Origin: Symbiodinium natans
Lineage: Eukaryota; Sar; Dinophyceae; Suessiales; Symbiodiniaceae
Reading direction: 5' to 3'
Length of the DNA stretch: 62,000 nucleotides
Assembly: GCA_905221605.1 (NCBI GenBank)
Contig: CAJNDS010002190.1
Location: 2,059,788 to 2,121,787, forward strand
Of this stretch, positions 30,051 to 40,549 are shown piece by piece. Made by a program: the position numbers and the translations under genes. The notes beneath the pieces are model-generated. The model saw only the letters and a program-made list of their open reading frames with translations. It was not told the DNA's origin and ran no database searches. How positions within the stretch are numbered: the first letter of the stretch is position 1; every line of letters starts with the position of its first letter.

Positions 30051-30103
<53 letters not shown>

Positions 30104-30620
30104 TGTATGTATAAGTATCAGTTTTTGTTACATAGGTGAAGGTTTTGCACAAATGCGCACACCTCTCTCTCTATATATACATATGTATGCAAGTGTGTGT
30201 GATTCTGGGTCTTTTCTGCGTAAGAGCGGATGCAACATGACTCAGTGCTCTTTGAAATTCGAGAGGAGCTGTCCGATGTCGATGAGAAGTTCCGAGCAGT
30301 GCTGCCTTCTGCATTTGGGGGGCTGTTTGGTCATGGCTCAGCTTCGAAAGGAGTGTTTGGAGTGTTGAAGCTTGAAGGGCTGAACGTTTTGGGTGAGCCC
30401 TGTGTGCAGGCTCGGTACAGTTAGGTGCAGAGTAGAGTTACAAGCACCCTGCAGCAGACGCTATTTGGGGTTGGCAAGACTTAACTACTCCACTTAATGC
30501 CGACAGACTGAGTTCCTTGATGCTCCAAGCTCCAAGAAACAGACTCGTAGTCCATGGCGGGTGTAAGCGTGCTCCACCAAGCTGCGCAGCTCCAGACAAT
30601 TTCGCAGGCTGCGTACCCTG
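29856..30620. other. Microsatellite and a weak island
   Basis: (TA)n then (TATG)n at 30049-30113. A frame at about 30227-30330 reads MQHDSVLFEIREELSDVDEK and FRAVLPSAFGGLFG, coding-like but unrecognised. Nothing else supported. Confidence 0.45.
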
Positions 30621-30772
30621 CTTGCAGGTTCATGGTACTTACTAACCAATTATAACTCGGCTTATAACCCTACTTATAATTGGGATAACCCCTATAAGGC
30701 CCTTTAGGGGTATTATAAGTAGGGTTATAAGTACAGTTATAATTGGTTAGTAAGTACCATGAACCTTCAAGC
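30621..30772. mobile_element. Foldback element FB1, copy 6 (well-preserved)
   Basis: CTTGCAGGTTCATGGTACTT and TAAGTACCATGAACCTTCAAG ends with a long stem. The central ~57 bp (ATTGGGATAACCCCTATAAG and onward) is the exact reverse complement of the centre of the copy at 56532, so the two are a recent subfamily. Confidence 0.88.
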
Positions 30773-31870
30773 ATGTAAGTCCGTGGACAATAAGTTCGAG
30801 CACGCACAATGACATTGTAGCAGAAGCCAGATCAATGTGCACCGCAACTTCACAAGACCTCGGGGCCTCAACCCTAAGCTGCTCAAGCGGGAGGTGCCGA
30901 TGGCACACCAGGTTTGTGGGCTGAAAAACCCAGCTGAAGCTTGCTTTTGAGGAGGCCCTCTGGGCGTGTGCGCGAAGGAAACCTCCACCATAGCCCAGTG
31001 GAGCCAGTAAGGAGCCCTCGACTGTGACTCGGGCGATGAGGATTCGAGCCTTGTGCAAGGGAAGGTGGAGCTGATGAAGGAGTTACAGAGGGAGACGGAA
31101 TTGGGTGAATAATAATTCGTAAGATATCATCAATGATGGTGGAGGAGGAATGGGCTCGTCAGCAACTCAGGCCAATGCACCGGATCTCCGTTGGGGGAAG
31201 TCCCCGATGAGGATCGTCTTTCGTTGTGCGGTGGAGTTCCTCCTGCTGCATCTTTCGTGCGCGGCGAGATGGTGGGACTGGAGCTTCTGGTGATCCAGGA
31301 GGAAGGGGAGTTCTGGCGCTAAGCGGAAACTCGGCTCAGCCGGGAGGTGGCCCAGAGATCTTTGAGCGCACCCAGCCCGAGCATGAATTGATGGCCGTCG
31401 GGGCCATGACTTGCGGGCCTTGGTGGGCACCTTGGTGCGATCGCTGGAGAGTGGGTTGGAAAGTCGGAACGTCCAGTGGAGATGGAGAAGGGGTATGGAG
31501 GAGCTGTTCATGAGGGGTGAACCCTAAACCCTAAACCCCAAACCTTAAACCCTAAACCCTAAGCCCTAAACCCTAAACCCTAAACCCGAAACCCGAAACC
31601 CGAGTCCAGCGGCGGTCCTGAAATGGAGCACTTCATCGTTAGGTTGTCGCCGCTGGGCAGGGATCTTCGCCACGCACCTGAAAAAGCGGAGCTAGGGCAG
31701 TTGAGAAGAACACAACCGTAAACCCCAAACCCTAAGCCCTAAACTCCAAACCCTAAACCCTAAAGCCTAAAGCCTAAACCCCGAACCCCAAACCCCAAAC
31801 CCCAAACCCTAAACCCTAAACCCCAGACCCTAAACCCCAAAACCTCAACCCTAAACTCTAAACCCTAAAC
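30773..31870. other. Islands and C-strand arrays
   Basis: C-strand arrays at about 31520-31606 and 31717-31868, both degenerate. An acidic frame ends at 31112 (separate entry). Another frame at about 31605-31710 (GGPEMEHFIVRLSPLGRDLR) looks coding-like without clear splice sites. Confidence 0.45.
31020..31112 (+). other. Candidate terminal exon
   Basis: Reads DSGDEDSSLVQGKVELMKEL then QRETELGE and TAA at 31110-31112. Acidic and helical with a natural stop, so perhaps a C-terminal exon. No recognised family. Confidence 0.35.
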
Positions 31871-31950
31871 GAGGTGCACCAGCAACTGGAGAGTGATGCG
31901 GAGTCGGCCCTTGAGCTGCTGCGGGACCTGGAACATCACAGCCGGGTGCA
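31871..31950 (+). other. Candidate exon, helical
   Basis: Reads EVHQQLESDAESALELLRDL then EHHSRVQ. A C-strand array ends right at its start; the 3' boundary may be CGG|GTGCAG or CAG|GCTCAG. A G-strand array begins at 31986. Confidence 0.45.
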
Positions 31951-32642
31951 GGCTCAGGGTTGGGCTCTTTCGCCCCTCTTAGTTGGGGTTTAGGGTTTAG
32001 GGTTTAGGGTAGGGTTTAGGGTTTAGGGTTTAGGGTTTAGAGTTTAGGGTTCCGTTTCGACTTCGAGTCCAGTGGCAAAGAAAGGTTTAGGGTTTAGGGT
32101 ATACATTTTTTTGTATATAAAACCCGAGGGAATATTAGAAATCATACTTCTACTAAGGTTCTAGGGGAGTATAGGGCTGAAGGTGTCACGGTTCTTGGTT
32201 TGGGGTTAGGGCGTCGCGGTCTCGTGTTTCCTATGTGCGCCTTGCCAGGCCTGTGGCTATTCGGTCAGTTTCTGCCTTGTCCTCTGTCGTTGCCTGTGAT
32301 TGCATGCGGAGTCTCAGAGTGGTCGATCCAAGCCTTGGCAGTGTGCGCATCGGTTGCCCAGAAGTCCAGAAGCCCAACGCCCTGCATTAGGGCATGTGCT
32401 CAAAATAATCAGCGTCCTGTAGTTGGAGGTATTTTCCTTGGTTTTTTTGGGATTCCATCCGTACCGGTCTGAGAATGCTGTGTGCTTACAACTTCCCATG
32501 GGCCTTCACGCATTGACAGTGGTGCGGAAGCATTCCCCCCCAAAAAAAAGAAGGGTATGCCCAATTTCCCCTCAGAAGTAGGCATCCCCCCTCCCTCCCC
32601 TCCTTTATAGACCCTAAACCCTAAACCCTCAACCCTAAACCG

Positions 32643-32741
32643 AAGAGCCCAATACCCTCAACTAAGGAATATTGCTTAAATCATATGAAGGATCCCTTAT
32701 TCTGACTTAGGTCTATCTTCATTCAGGAGTGCTCTGGGTTC
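32643..32741. mobile_element. Foldback element FB2
   Basis: AAGAGCCCAATACCCTCAACTAAGGAATAT at the left, GGATCC centre, CTTCATTCAGGAGTGCTCTGGG at the right, so the right end is diverged. Confidence 0.68.
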
Positions 32742-32916
32742 TGCGGCATCGATGTATGGGCTTTCGAGCCGAAGGGTTTAGGGTTTAGGGTTTAGGGTTG
32801 TAGTCAGGCCGTTGTCGTAGGGACTGGCAGGCAGTGGTATCCTCTCTCAGTCTGTTCTTGCACGCGGACATGGATAGAAGTGGCTTCTTGCAGCCGGAGG
32901 ACGATCCTGGAAGCCC

Positions 32917-33012
32917 TACTTGGATGGTACTTATTAACCCAATTATAGCTGTACTTATAACCCAGTTCTAACCATGTTAAGTACAGTTTCACTCGGTTAT
33001 AAGTACCACCCA
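32917..33012. mobile_element. Foldback element FB1, copy 7 (short)
   Basis: TACTTGGATGGTACTTATTAACCC at the left and GGTTATAAGTACCACCCATGG at the right. Interior shortened to about 40 bp. Confidence 0.65.
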
Positions 33013-33099
33013 TGGCACCCTGAAGCCCACAGCCGCAATTCCCGGTTCGTCTATGGACTCGGAGCACCTCACTCCTTGCACCACGAGACCATTATAAGG

Positions 33100-33902
33100 T
33101 TCTGAAGGGAGGGAGGGAGGAGGCATATATGGTCCAGTGCTCCCCGGCCCCCCCCCCCCCCCCCCCACCCATGGTCTGGAGCCCCCCCCCCCCCCTGTGG
33201 TGTGGTTGGGGGTTGGTTTTAGGGTTAGGGTTTAGGGTTTAGGGTCAGGATTTAGGGTTTAGGGTTTAGGGTTTTAGGGTTTAGGGTTTGGGTTTAGGGT
33301 TTAGGGTTTAGGGTTTAGGGTTTAGGGTTTAGGGTTTGGGTTTAGGGTTTAGGGTTTTAGGTTTAGGGTTTTTGGTTTAGGGTTTAGGGTTTGAAAGGTT
33401 TTAGGGTTAACCCCCCCCCCCCTGTGGTGTGGTTGGGGGTTGGTTTTAGGGTTTAGGGTTTAGGGTTGGTTTAGGGCTTAGGGTTTGACAGGGTTTAGGG
33501 TTAGAGACGGTAGACCTGGAGGGGGAAGGGGGGGGGGGTAAACGCCTCACACACATGGGTTTCCCCGAGGGCGCGCTCCGTCAACCGAACACAACACTCA
33601 AAACACGGGTTTTGGCGAGGGTCGGCCCCCCCCCCCCCCCCCTACCTGACCATACCATGGGGGGGGGGGGGGGGCGGGGACACGCCAGACGCCGGACCAT
33701 TTCTGGTTCAGCCCCGGCGGCCCCCCCCCCGCCCCGGATGGGTACTAAGATGATACCCCCCCCCCCCCTGTGGTGTGGTTGGGGGTTGGTTTTAGGGTTT
33801 AGGTTAGGGTTTAGGGTTTAGGGAAAAGGGACCGTAGAGTAGACTTGGGGGGGGGGGGGGATGGGATACCATGGGGGGGGGGGGGGGCGGGAACGCCCGA
33901 CG
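33100..33902. repeat. Poly-C/poly-G cluster with repeated units
   Basis: C- and G-runs of 10-18 bases alternate with two repeated units. TGTGGTGTGGTTGGGGGTTG followed by GTTTTAGGG occurs at 33197, 33422 and 33768. CCATGGGGGGG...GCGGG occurs at 33655 and 33870. G-strand telomere units fill 33220-33400. The C-run and G-run blocks could fold back on each other. Assembly errors are likely in such sequence. Confidence 0.85.
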
Positions 33903-33958
33903 CTGAACCATATATCCGAAGGTTCCCTAGTCCCCCCCTAGGGACCCTATAAGACCAG

Positions 33959-34818
33959 GAGGCAGAACACTTCCTACTGGGCTTCACGCAGCTGTGGGAC
34001 TTGGTCCCGGACTATCCGGAGGCGGGCTTTGGAAGGTTGACAGGGTGCCCTGCACTAGACGCGCCACTCTTGAAACCCTAAACCCTAAACCCTAAGCCCT
34101 AAACCCTAAACCCTACACCCTAAACCCTAAACCCTAAACCCTAAACCCTAAACCCTAAACCCTAAACCCTAAACCCTAAACCCTAAACCCCCGGCTTCCA
34201 GGATGCAGTGGAGAACATGCAGGGCGATCTCACCTTCAAGATGTTCTCCAACCTCCTCCGTGGCGTGGCGGGAACCTTCTTCGTCAAGGGTTTAGGGTTT
34301 AGGGTTTAGGGTTTAGGGTTTAGGGTTTAGGGTTTAGGGTTTAGGGTTTGCGTTTCTTTTTTTTTCGGGCCTCTCAAACCGCCCACGTCTTGATCTGAGA
34401 CTCCAACATATCCCCTCATCAGTGACGATTCCCTCATGTGCATCAGGTATCCGAGTATAATTTGCCGTAACCCGAAGCCCTAAACCCTAAACCCAAACCC
34501 TAAACCCTAAACCCTAAACCCCTAACCCCCAAACCCCTAAACCCCTACATCCTAAACCCTTTTTTGGGGGGGCCGGAAGAGGTGCCGTGGTCCAGGAGGA
34601 CGCGCCGAAGTGCCGCCGCATCCTGGATTCCATGTGCAATGTGCGCCTGAGCAGCGATCTAGGGTTTAGGGTTTAGGGTTGAGGGTTGAGGGTTGAGGGT
34701 TGAGGGTTTAGGGTTTAGGGGCCAAGCGTTGCAGATGCAACGCAGGAGCCTAGGCAATGGCGACATCCCGTTCCAATTGAAGAGGCCCCCGCCCTCTTCC
34801 CCGTCCGAAAGGCTGTAG
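33959..34818 (+). CDS. Four candidate exons ending in a stop; unknown protein
   Basis: Islands: 33959-34035 (EAEHFLLGFTQLWDLVPDYP...), 34202-34289 (DAVENMQGDLTFKMFSNLLR, then GVAGTFFVK), 34581-34664 (GAVVQEDAPKCRRILDSMCN...) and 34735-34818 (MQRRSLGNGDIPFQLKRPPP..., TAG at 34816). Each has an AG acceptor. The introns begin with G-strand and end with C-strand telomere repeats, for example TCAAGG|GTTTAGGG. They are probably consecutive exons of one gene, but I do not recognise the product and phases were not all reconciled. Confidence 0.45.
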
Positions 34819-34834
34819 CACTTGAGACCCTATG

Positions 34835-35000
34835 CTTCAAGGTTCAGAGTACTCATAATCCCAGTTATAATTGTGCTAAATCTTAAGCCTTAACCCCCAA
34901 ACCCCAAACCCTAAACCCTACTACTTAAGGCCCCTTACGTCCTCTAAGTAGGTTACAAGTAGATTTATAGCAGGGGTTACAAGTACCATGAACCTCCAAA
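34835..35000. mobile_element. Foldback FB1 with internal telomere array
   Basis: CTTCAAGGTTCAGAGTACTC at the left and ACAAGTACCATGAACCTCCAA at the right. Between the arms lies a C-strand array (about 34890-34920). Confidence 0.68.
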
Positions 35001-35210
35001 GTGCTAGTTACCCGGAAAGCATTTGGGGTTTGGCGTTTAGGGTTTAGGGTTTTGGGTTTAGAGATAAGTTGGCAATGACAGAGCAGACGTGGCAGTTTGA
35101 GGCTCGAGGTTGAGAAAAAGACCTTCGTAACCCTCGACCCCAAACCCTCGTTAAACCCCAGGCCCCAAGCTCCAAACCCCAAGCCCTAAACCCCAAACCC
35201 TAAGCCCGAA
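35001..35210. other. Short telomere arrays and spacer
   Basis: G-strand units 35033-35062; degenerate C-strand units from 35125. No gene. Confidence 0.55.
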
Positions 35211-35612
35211 ACCCTAACCCTTAAACCCTAAACCCTAAACCCTAGACCCTGAACCCTAAACCCTAAACCCTAAACCCCTAAACCCCTAAACCCCTAAACC
35301 CCTAAACCCCTAAACCCCTAAACCCCTAAACCCCTAAACCCCTAAACCCCTAACCCCTAAACCCCTAAACCCCTAAACCCCTAAACCCTAAAAACCCCTA
35401 AACCCCTAAACCCCTAAACCCCTAAACCCCTAAACCCCCCCTAAACCCCTAAACCCCTAAACCCCTAAACCCCTAACCCCTAAACCCCTAAACCCCTAAA
35501 CCCCTAACCCCCTAAACCCCTAAACCCCTAAACCCCTAAACCCCTAAACCCCTAAACCCCTAAACCCCTAAACCCCTAAACCCCTAAACCCCTAAACCCC
35601 TAACCCTAAACT
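35211..35612 (+). repeat. Long C-strand array, mostly CCCCTAAA
   Basis: Starts as CCCTAAA and from about 35270 becomes a near-homogeneous array of the 8-mer CCCCTAAA (about 40 units), with a few CCCCTAA and one CCCCCC slip. The largest variant-unit array in the window. Confidence 0.95.
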
Positions 35613-36709
35613 TCAACTCTACGCAGGGAGCCTGACTTCATCGTCTCGGCTCTTCCCGAACCCGCTCCTCACCCGTGCTGTGAGGTGCCGCAGGCGGGAG
35701 AGGGTCTAGGGTTTAGGGTTTAGGGTTTAGGCTTTAGGGTTTAGGGTTTAGGAGTCACATTAGGGATCACATTAGGGAACGCCACCCTGGTGTGACGATT
35801 TGTGGGTTTTCGGGTGGTGTGGGGGGTGTTCCGGGGAGGTGGAGATCCTTGTCCTTCTTGGGGTTGGTTGCTCCGATAGCTCCACGCACTCACGCACTCC
35901 AAGCCACTTAAAATAGTGGGAGCGAGTCTGTCCAGACACTTCTTGTGGGTGTGTGGCAGGTTTCTGAAATCACTCAGTTTGGGTCTCTCAGTCTTAGCAG
36001 GTCCTTGCGGGCCTTTGCCAGGCGAGTCGAAGAAACTATAGCCCGAAAACCTTCCAAAGTCTCTATGCCGTAAGCCCCTGACCCAAGCAAAGTGTGTTGC
36101 AACTTCCCTGTTCTCTTCAGCTGTGGACTTGTCATGTCGAAAGCACTTGGAGGATCGGGGGATTTAGTAGGTAGGCATGAAGTACGGATATTCAGTAGGA
36201 TGACCCCAATGAGGATCCTGTTCAGTGTGCTTGTATGGGTGCATATAGCAGGAAAAACAGGCAGGCAGAGGCCTCGTACCTTGAGTTTCTCGCCCTCATT
36301 GGCGGCAGGACTCGCGCAAAACGGACCTGGAGAGTGGGAGCGAAGACAGCGCCGGGAATAAAGTGAAATAGAGTTACGTAGTGTGAAGGACTTTGGTGAG
36401 CGTGGATAGGGATGGGAGGCTTGCGTGCCCCGAATACTTATGCCCGTGCTCACCTTGCATCGACTTGTCATGACCTAGCCCTGGGTTCTCAAGAAGAACT
36501 TAAAGAGTTTAGGGTCTCGGGCTTAGGGTAGTTTCTGAAGCCTAAGCCCCGAAAAGTTGAAGGCACGAAGCCATAGCTGACAGTATTTATGGTGCCCCAG
36601 ACTCAGAGTTTAGGGTTTGGGTTTAGGGTTTAGGCCCTAAACCCAAAACCCAAAACCTTAGAGATTTAGGGTGGGCTTAAGGGGGAATGACCCTCCAAAA
36701 CCTAAGCTT
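35613..36709. other. One weak island, otherwise unassigned
   Basis: After CTACGCAG (35629) the frame EPDFIVSALPEPAPHPCCEV runs into a G-strand array at 35703-35751, the usual C-array/island/G-array pattern. The rest has a 165-codon minus-strand open frame (35974-36471) with no recognisable content, which I do not call. Confidence 0.4.
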
Positions 36710-36845
36710 ACTTGGAGGTTCATGGTACTTCTTAACCAATTATAACTGTACGTAGCTGTACTTTTTCACCATAATAAGGCACTTAAGGGGCTTATAAATG
36801 GGTTATAAGTACAAATATTGTTGGTTAGCAAGTACCATAAAACCT
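36710..36845. mobile_element. Foldback element FB1, copy 9
   Basis: ACTTGGAGGTTCATGGTACTT at the left, TTGGTTAGCAAGTACCATAA at the right, interior AATAAGGCACTTAAGGGGCT. Confidence 0.78.
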
Positions 36846-37241
36846 AAGCTTAGGGTTTCTCTTGGTCCTCTCTAAACTGCCGCCCTTGCTCGGGCATGAG
36901 GGGGGACTGTTCATTAGGGTTTAGGGTTTCGGGTGGAGGTTTTAGGGGTAACTTCGGAAAATGAGGCGGGCTGGAGGTTTGACACTTTTCGTAGGCCGTA
37001 AACCCTGAACCTGAACCCTACTCCCTTAGCCCCCCCCCCCCCCCTAACTTGCCTTGACATGTAACCGCGCCTGCGATCCCTTCCTCCGAAGATGAAACAT
37101 CCCAATCTAGCATGTGGCGTGCGGGGGGAGGAGACGGGCTTGCTCAACGCCGAAGCCCCCGAATCTCTAGGGCTTCAGGGTGAACCCAAGACCCCAAACC
37201 CAAAGCCCCAAACACGAGATCCAAAACCCCTGAATTGTCCC

Positions 37242-37345
37242 GACTCGGAGGTTCATGTAGAACCCAATGATAACTATGTTGGGGCACTTGGGGGGCTTAC
37301 ACGTGGGTTATAAGTACAGTTATAACGGACCATGAACCAAGTGTA
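37242..37345. mobile_element. Foldback element FB1, copy 10 (diverged)
   Basis: ACTCGGAGGTTCATGTAGAA at the left, ACGGACCATGAACCAAGT at the right, interior GGGGCACTTGGGGGGCTTAC. Confidence 0.65.
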
Positions 37346-37358
37346 GCCCTTCCCTGGG

Positions 37359-37419
37359 GGTCCGTTTATGATTGTACTACAATAACCCCCCAAACCCTAT
37401 TCTAATTCTTTAAGGCCCC
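37359..37419 (+). repeat. Dispersed repeat DR6, copy
   Basis: About 61 bp starting GGTCCGTTTATGATTGTACT, core ACAATAACCCCCCAAACCCT-ATTCTAAT, ending TAAGGCCCC. Related copies at 23571, 29584 (reverse), 47512 and 61801. Confidence 0.75.
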
Positions 37420-37662
37420 AAAAATAATAGAGACATACTATACTTTTTCTAGGTTCCACCCCCCCTTGAAAGCCCTCATTAGGCTTAGATACCCCTGAAT
37501 GGCCTTAATCATGGGGGAACATAGAGGGGGGGTAGTATGGAGGAGGGGTGGTAGGGGAGCCCCTAAACCTTAAACCCTGAACCCTAAACCCTAATCCCTA
37601 GGGGTATCCCGCAACCCTAGACCCTAAACCCTAAACCCTAAACCCTAGGGGTATAGCCCGAG

Positions 37663-37760
37663 GTACGGAAGAGGACTATGCCATGAAACCTTGGCTGACG
37701 ATTGGCCCGCTGAAGATCTGGGGCCGCCTCCACCTCCTGGATTCTTGGGATGAAAGTCAG
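37663..37760 (+). other. Candidate exon, good splice sites
   Basis: TAGCCCGAG, then TEEDYAMKPWLTIGPLKIWG and RLHLLDSWDESQ, then CAG|GTGGTC. A 98 bp frame with strong coding character and a canonical donor. C-strand arrays on both sides. Product not recognised. Confidence 0.5.
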
Positions 37761-37778
37761 GTGGTCCCCCAATCAACC

Positions 37779-37905
37779 CAAAACCCTAAACCCTAAACCC
37801 TAAACCCTAAACCCTAAACCCTAAACCCTAAACCCTAAACCCTAAACCCTAAACCCTAAACCCTAAACCCTAAACCCTAAACCCTAGACCCTAAACCCTA
37901 AACCC
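37779..37905 (+). repeat. C-strand telomere array
   Basis: About 18 near-perfect CCCTAAA units with one CCCTAGA. Confidence 0.95.
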
Positions 37906-37908
37906 TAC

Positions 37909-38085
37909 TTGGAGGTTCAAGGGACTAAAGGAGGGACCCTTGTAAGGGACCTTAGGGGTTATTTAGGGGATTATTCAGGGGCTACTTAGGTCTATAGGGA
38001 GTGTATAAGGTATACATAGGGGTTGTATGGGGGAGTAAGATTAGGGGTGCCTTCTAAGGGTCCCTCCTTATGCCCCTTAAGGGTT
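37909..38085. mobile_element. Foldback element FB5
   Basis: Left ACTAAAGGAGGGACCCTTGT, right CTAAGGGTCCCTCCTTATGCCCC, with repeated TTAGGGG/ATAGGGG-type steps inside. It shares its right arm, inverted, with an element at 46517. Its first bases, ACTTGGAGGTTCAAGGG, resemble the FB1 terminus. Confidence 0.65.
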
Positions 38086-39541
38086 TAGAGCTTGGGGTTT
38101 AGGGCTGGAGGTGAAAATCCCTTGTTGAGGGGTTGTCGGGTCGAGGGTTTTAGGGTTTAGGTTTTATGGGCTCAGGGTTCTTTGTTGTTACACCGTGCGA
38201 TGGTGGCCGTCGGGGTTTAGATGGCACCATTTGTGGCAATGGCGTTGTCGCAAGTACCTGAAGCCCTAAACCCCAAACCCTTAACCTTTTAAACCCTCAA
38301 GCCTCGTGCCGGCACCACCCATCGAGCTGTGAGATTCTTCCTGGCGCTCCTCTGTATTGGATCCAGCAACCAGTGGGTCCTGATATGTTAGTTATATTTA
38401 TGTTTGTGGAGTAGGCGTGTTTAGTTTAGGCGATCTATCGTTTGCAATGTGTCTAGGCGCGCGCGCTCCCTCAGGCCATATTGCTGCTGCTGCTGGCCGT
38501 GTTCTGTTTCTGCTGGCGCGGTGTGATGTCAAACGAGCGATAGGACCTGTGCATGTGCACTTGTGGATGCCACCCCTCCCCACCCCCCCTCCTCCCTCGC
38601 TCCTCACACTTGAGAACCCCAAGGCCCAAGCCCTGAACCCAAAAACCTGGAAAGCTCTTGTCTCCTAGCATCTAAGGATCCATGCACCGATATAGTATAT
38701 TCTCGGGGCTAAAGCCAACCACATCGGAACACTTTTAAGGTCCAAGTATAGACATGGGTGTATGGACCCCTTAAGTTAGCGCGCGTTCAAGGAACTTGGT
38801 TGAAGTTGCATTAGTAAGGAAACTATAGGATGTACTGTCCATCCACATTCTGGGAACTTCCGCTTCACGTTACCTTCGTCAAGGAAGTCGTGTATGCAAT
38901 TTCTCCTATGCACGATGTGTCCAGGTCATGGTAACTTAACAAAGTTCCGTAAGGCGAAGGCCCAGAAGCTCAGGGTGCGGGTGGATCTACATCATATTTC
39001 AACTCAAAGGAACCTACGAAGTGGGGTTCATATGAAGGCTTTGGTGAGTGTGGTTCCTTCTAGAAATTGGCGATCAGAAGTAGGCTGTGTCCTTCTTGGG
39101 TACTCGTATTAACAACCCTACAACACCCTAAGCCCTCAACCCTCGACTTAAACAGCCAAGTCTGAGTACTGATTGCTTGCGGGCTTGTTCCACAGAAGCC
39201 TCAACAGCTATGCGCGTGCCTGAGGCGGACGATCGCCTGACTAGTTCTCAGGAAAAAAGTAGGAAATTGCGGTAGGTGGGTCATATAGGGAACTGCTTCC
39301 GAAGTTCCTTAGTAAGAGAAACTAAGTCTTGACCGTTTTGACAATTGACAACCTGTACGTCTCTTATGCCAGAATACGAAATCCAAGATCTCTGAAGCTG
39401 GCCCGGCATTCTTCTCAATTGAGCCGGCACTGCGCCATAAACTCTAAACTCTAACCCTAAACCCGACACCCTACACCCTAAACCCTAAACCCTAAACCCT
39501 AAACCCTAACCCCCAAACCCTAAACCCTAAACCCTGACCAG
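38086..39541. other. Unassigned DNA
   Basis: Scattered G-strand units near 38080-38170 and a C-strand array at about 39440-39534. No supported exon. The stretch 38650-39110 is free of telomere repeats, unusual for this window, and has only short frames. Confidence 0.45.
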
Positions 39542-39610
39542 GGACGTGCTCTCCCTGAACTTCTTTGCGTCCACGATCGCCATTCTGCTACTCATCCTTG
39601 GGGGGGGACT
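39542..39610 (+). other. Candidate transmembrane exon
   Basis: CTGACCAG, then DVLSLNFFASTIAILLLILG. A clear hydrophobic helix. C-strand array directly upstream. The 3' boundary is not resolved (G-run at 39600). Confidence 0.42.
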
Positions 39611-40474
39611 GGCCGCTCGGCCAATTTGCCCCCAGTTTCTTCGGGCTGCCAAGGGGCGTTAATGTCTGGGACTGTTGAACCCCCCCTTTTTGAACCCTAA
39701 ACCCTAAATGCTAAACCCCAAGCCATGAACCCTGAACGCTAAATGCTAAACCCCAAGCCCTAAACCCTAAACCCCAAGCCCTAAATCACTAATTGCTTGA
39801 GAACCTCGAAAAATATTAACAAATATATATATATATATATATTTATTCATTTTTATTTATTTACTTTGTTAAGGGTAGTACAGGGAGTATTACTTTTTGT
39901 TCTTTTGGGGTTCTTAAGCAAATAGTAGTAAACCATAAAAAGGCAAACCCCCTAGGCCTTATTGAGGGCTGGCGGCATGGGGCTGCAAGTCCATGCATGA
40001 CACAAGCAGCGGTTCAACGAACCTTCCAGCAAGGGTTTAGGGCTCTGTCTCTCGCTCTGTCTCCGTCTCCGTCTCCGTCCAGGTCTCCGTCTCCGTCTCT
40101 GTCTCTCTCTCTCTCTGTCTCTCTCTCTCTCTCCCTCGATTCTGGTCACTTTTGGGGACCCTGTTCTGATAGAGAGCCTTACGTCTAGGGCACCCCCGAG
40201 GGTTTAGGGTTCAGGGTTTAGGGTTTGGGGTTTGGGGTTTAGGGTATAGGGTATAGGGTTTAGGGTTAGCAACTCTTGAGGCAGGGAGCACGAACCGCAA
40301 GGCTTGGGGCAGTAGTAGCACGAATCTCAGGCCTGAAAAGCCCTCAACCCTCAAGCCAAGACCACAGCCTCCTGAACAGAGGGCGTAGCCACAACCCAAA
40401 ATCTTAGGGTTTAGGGTTTAGGGCTTAAGGTTTCGGATAAACCCAACCCAGACTTTCGGTGGACCATGGTGCAG
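39611..40474. other. Low-complexity intron-like DNA
   Basis: Degenerate C-strand units 39695-39785; TA run 39820-39843; CT-rich (GTCTCC, CTCTCT) tract 40045-40135; G-strand array 40200-40266. No gene. Confidence 0.6.
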
Positions 40475-40549
40475 GCGCTTCAGGGCCAGCTGCTCGTCAT
40501 TGCGAAGCGGCTTCGCAAGGAAGTGGGCATTTACAAGGAGGAGAGGAAC
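40475..40549 (+). other. Candidate exon, basic helix
   Basis: ATGGTGCAG, then ALQGQLLVIAKRLRKEVGIY and KEERN, then AAC|GTAGAT. 75 bp, phase 0. Amphipathic, unrecognised. Confidence 0.48.

Larger units (their letters stand above)
31951..33099. other. Telomere arrays and foldbacks
   Basis: G-strand arrays 31986-32050, 32082-32100 and 32775-32799; a short C-strand array 32611-32640. A tiny island FRFDFESSGK (32051-32082) ends AAAG|GTTTAGGG. An FB2 (32643) and an FB1 (32917) are listed separately. No larger gene. Confidence 0.55.

Noticed and set aside
35974-36471. 165-codon minus-strand frame
   Set aside because: No motif, no splice context and unremarkable composition; could be chance in GC-balanced DNA.
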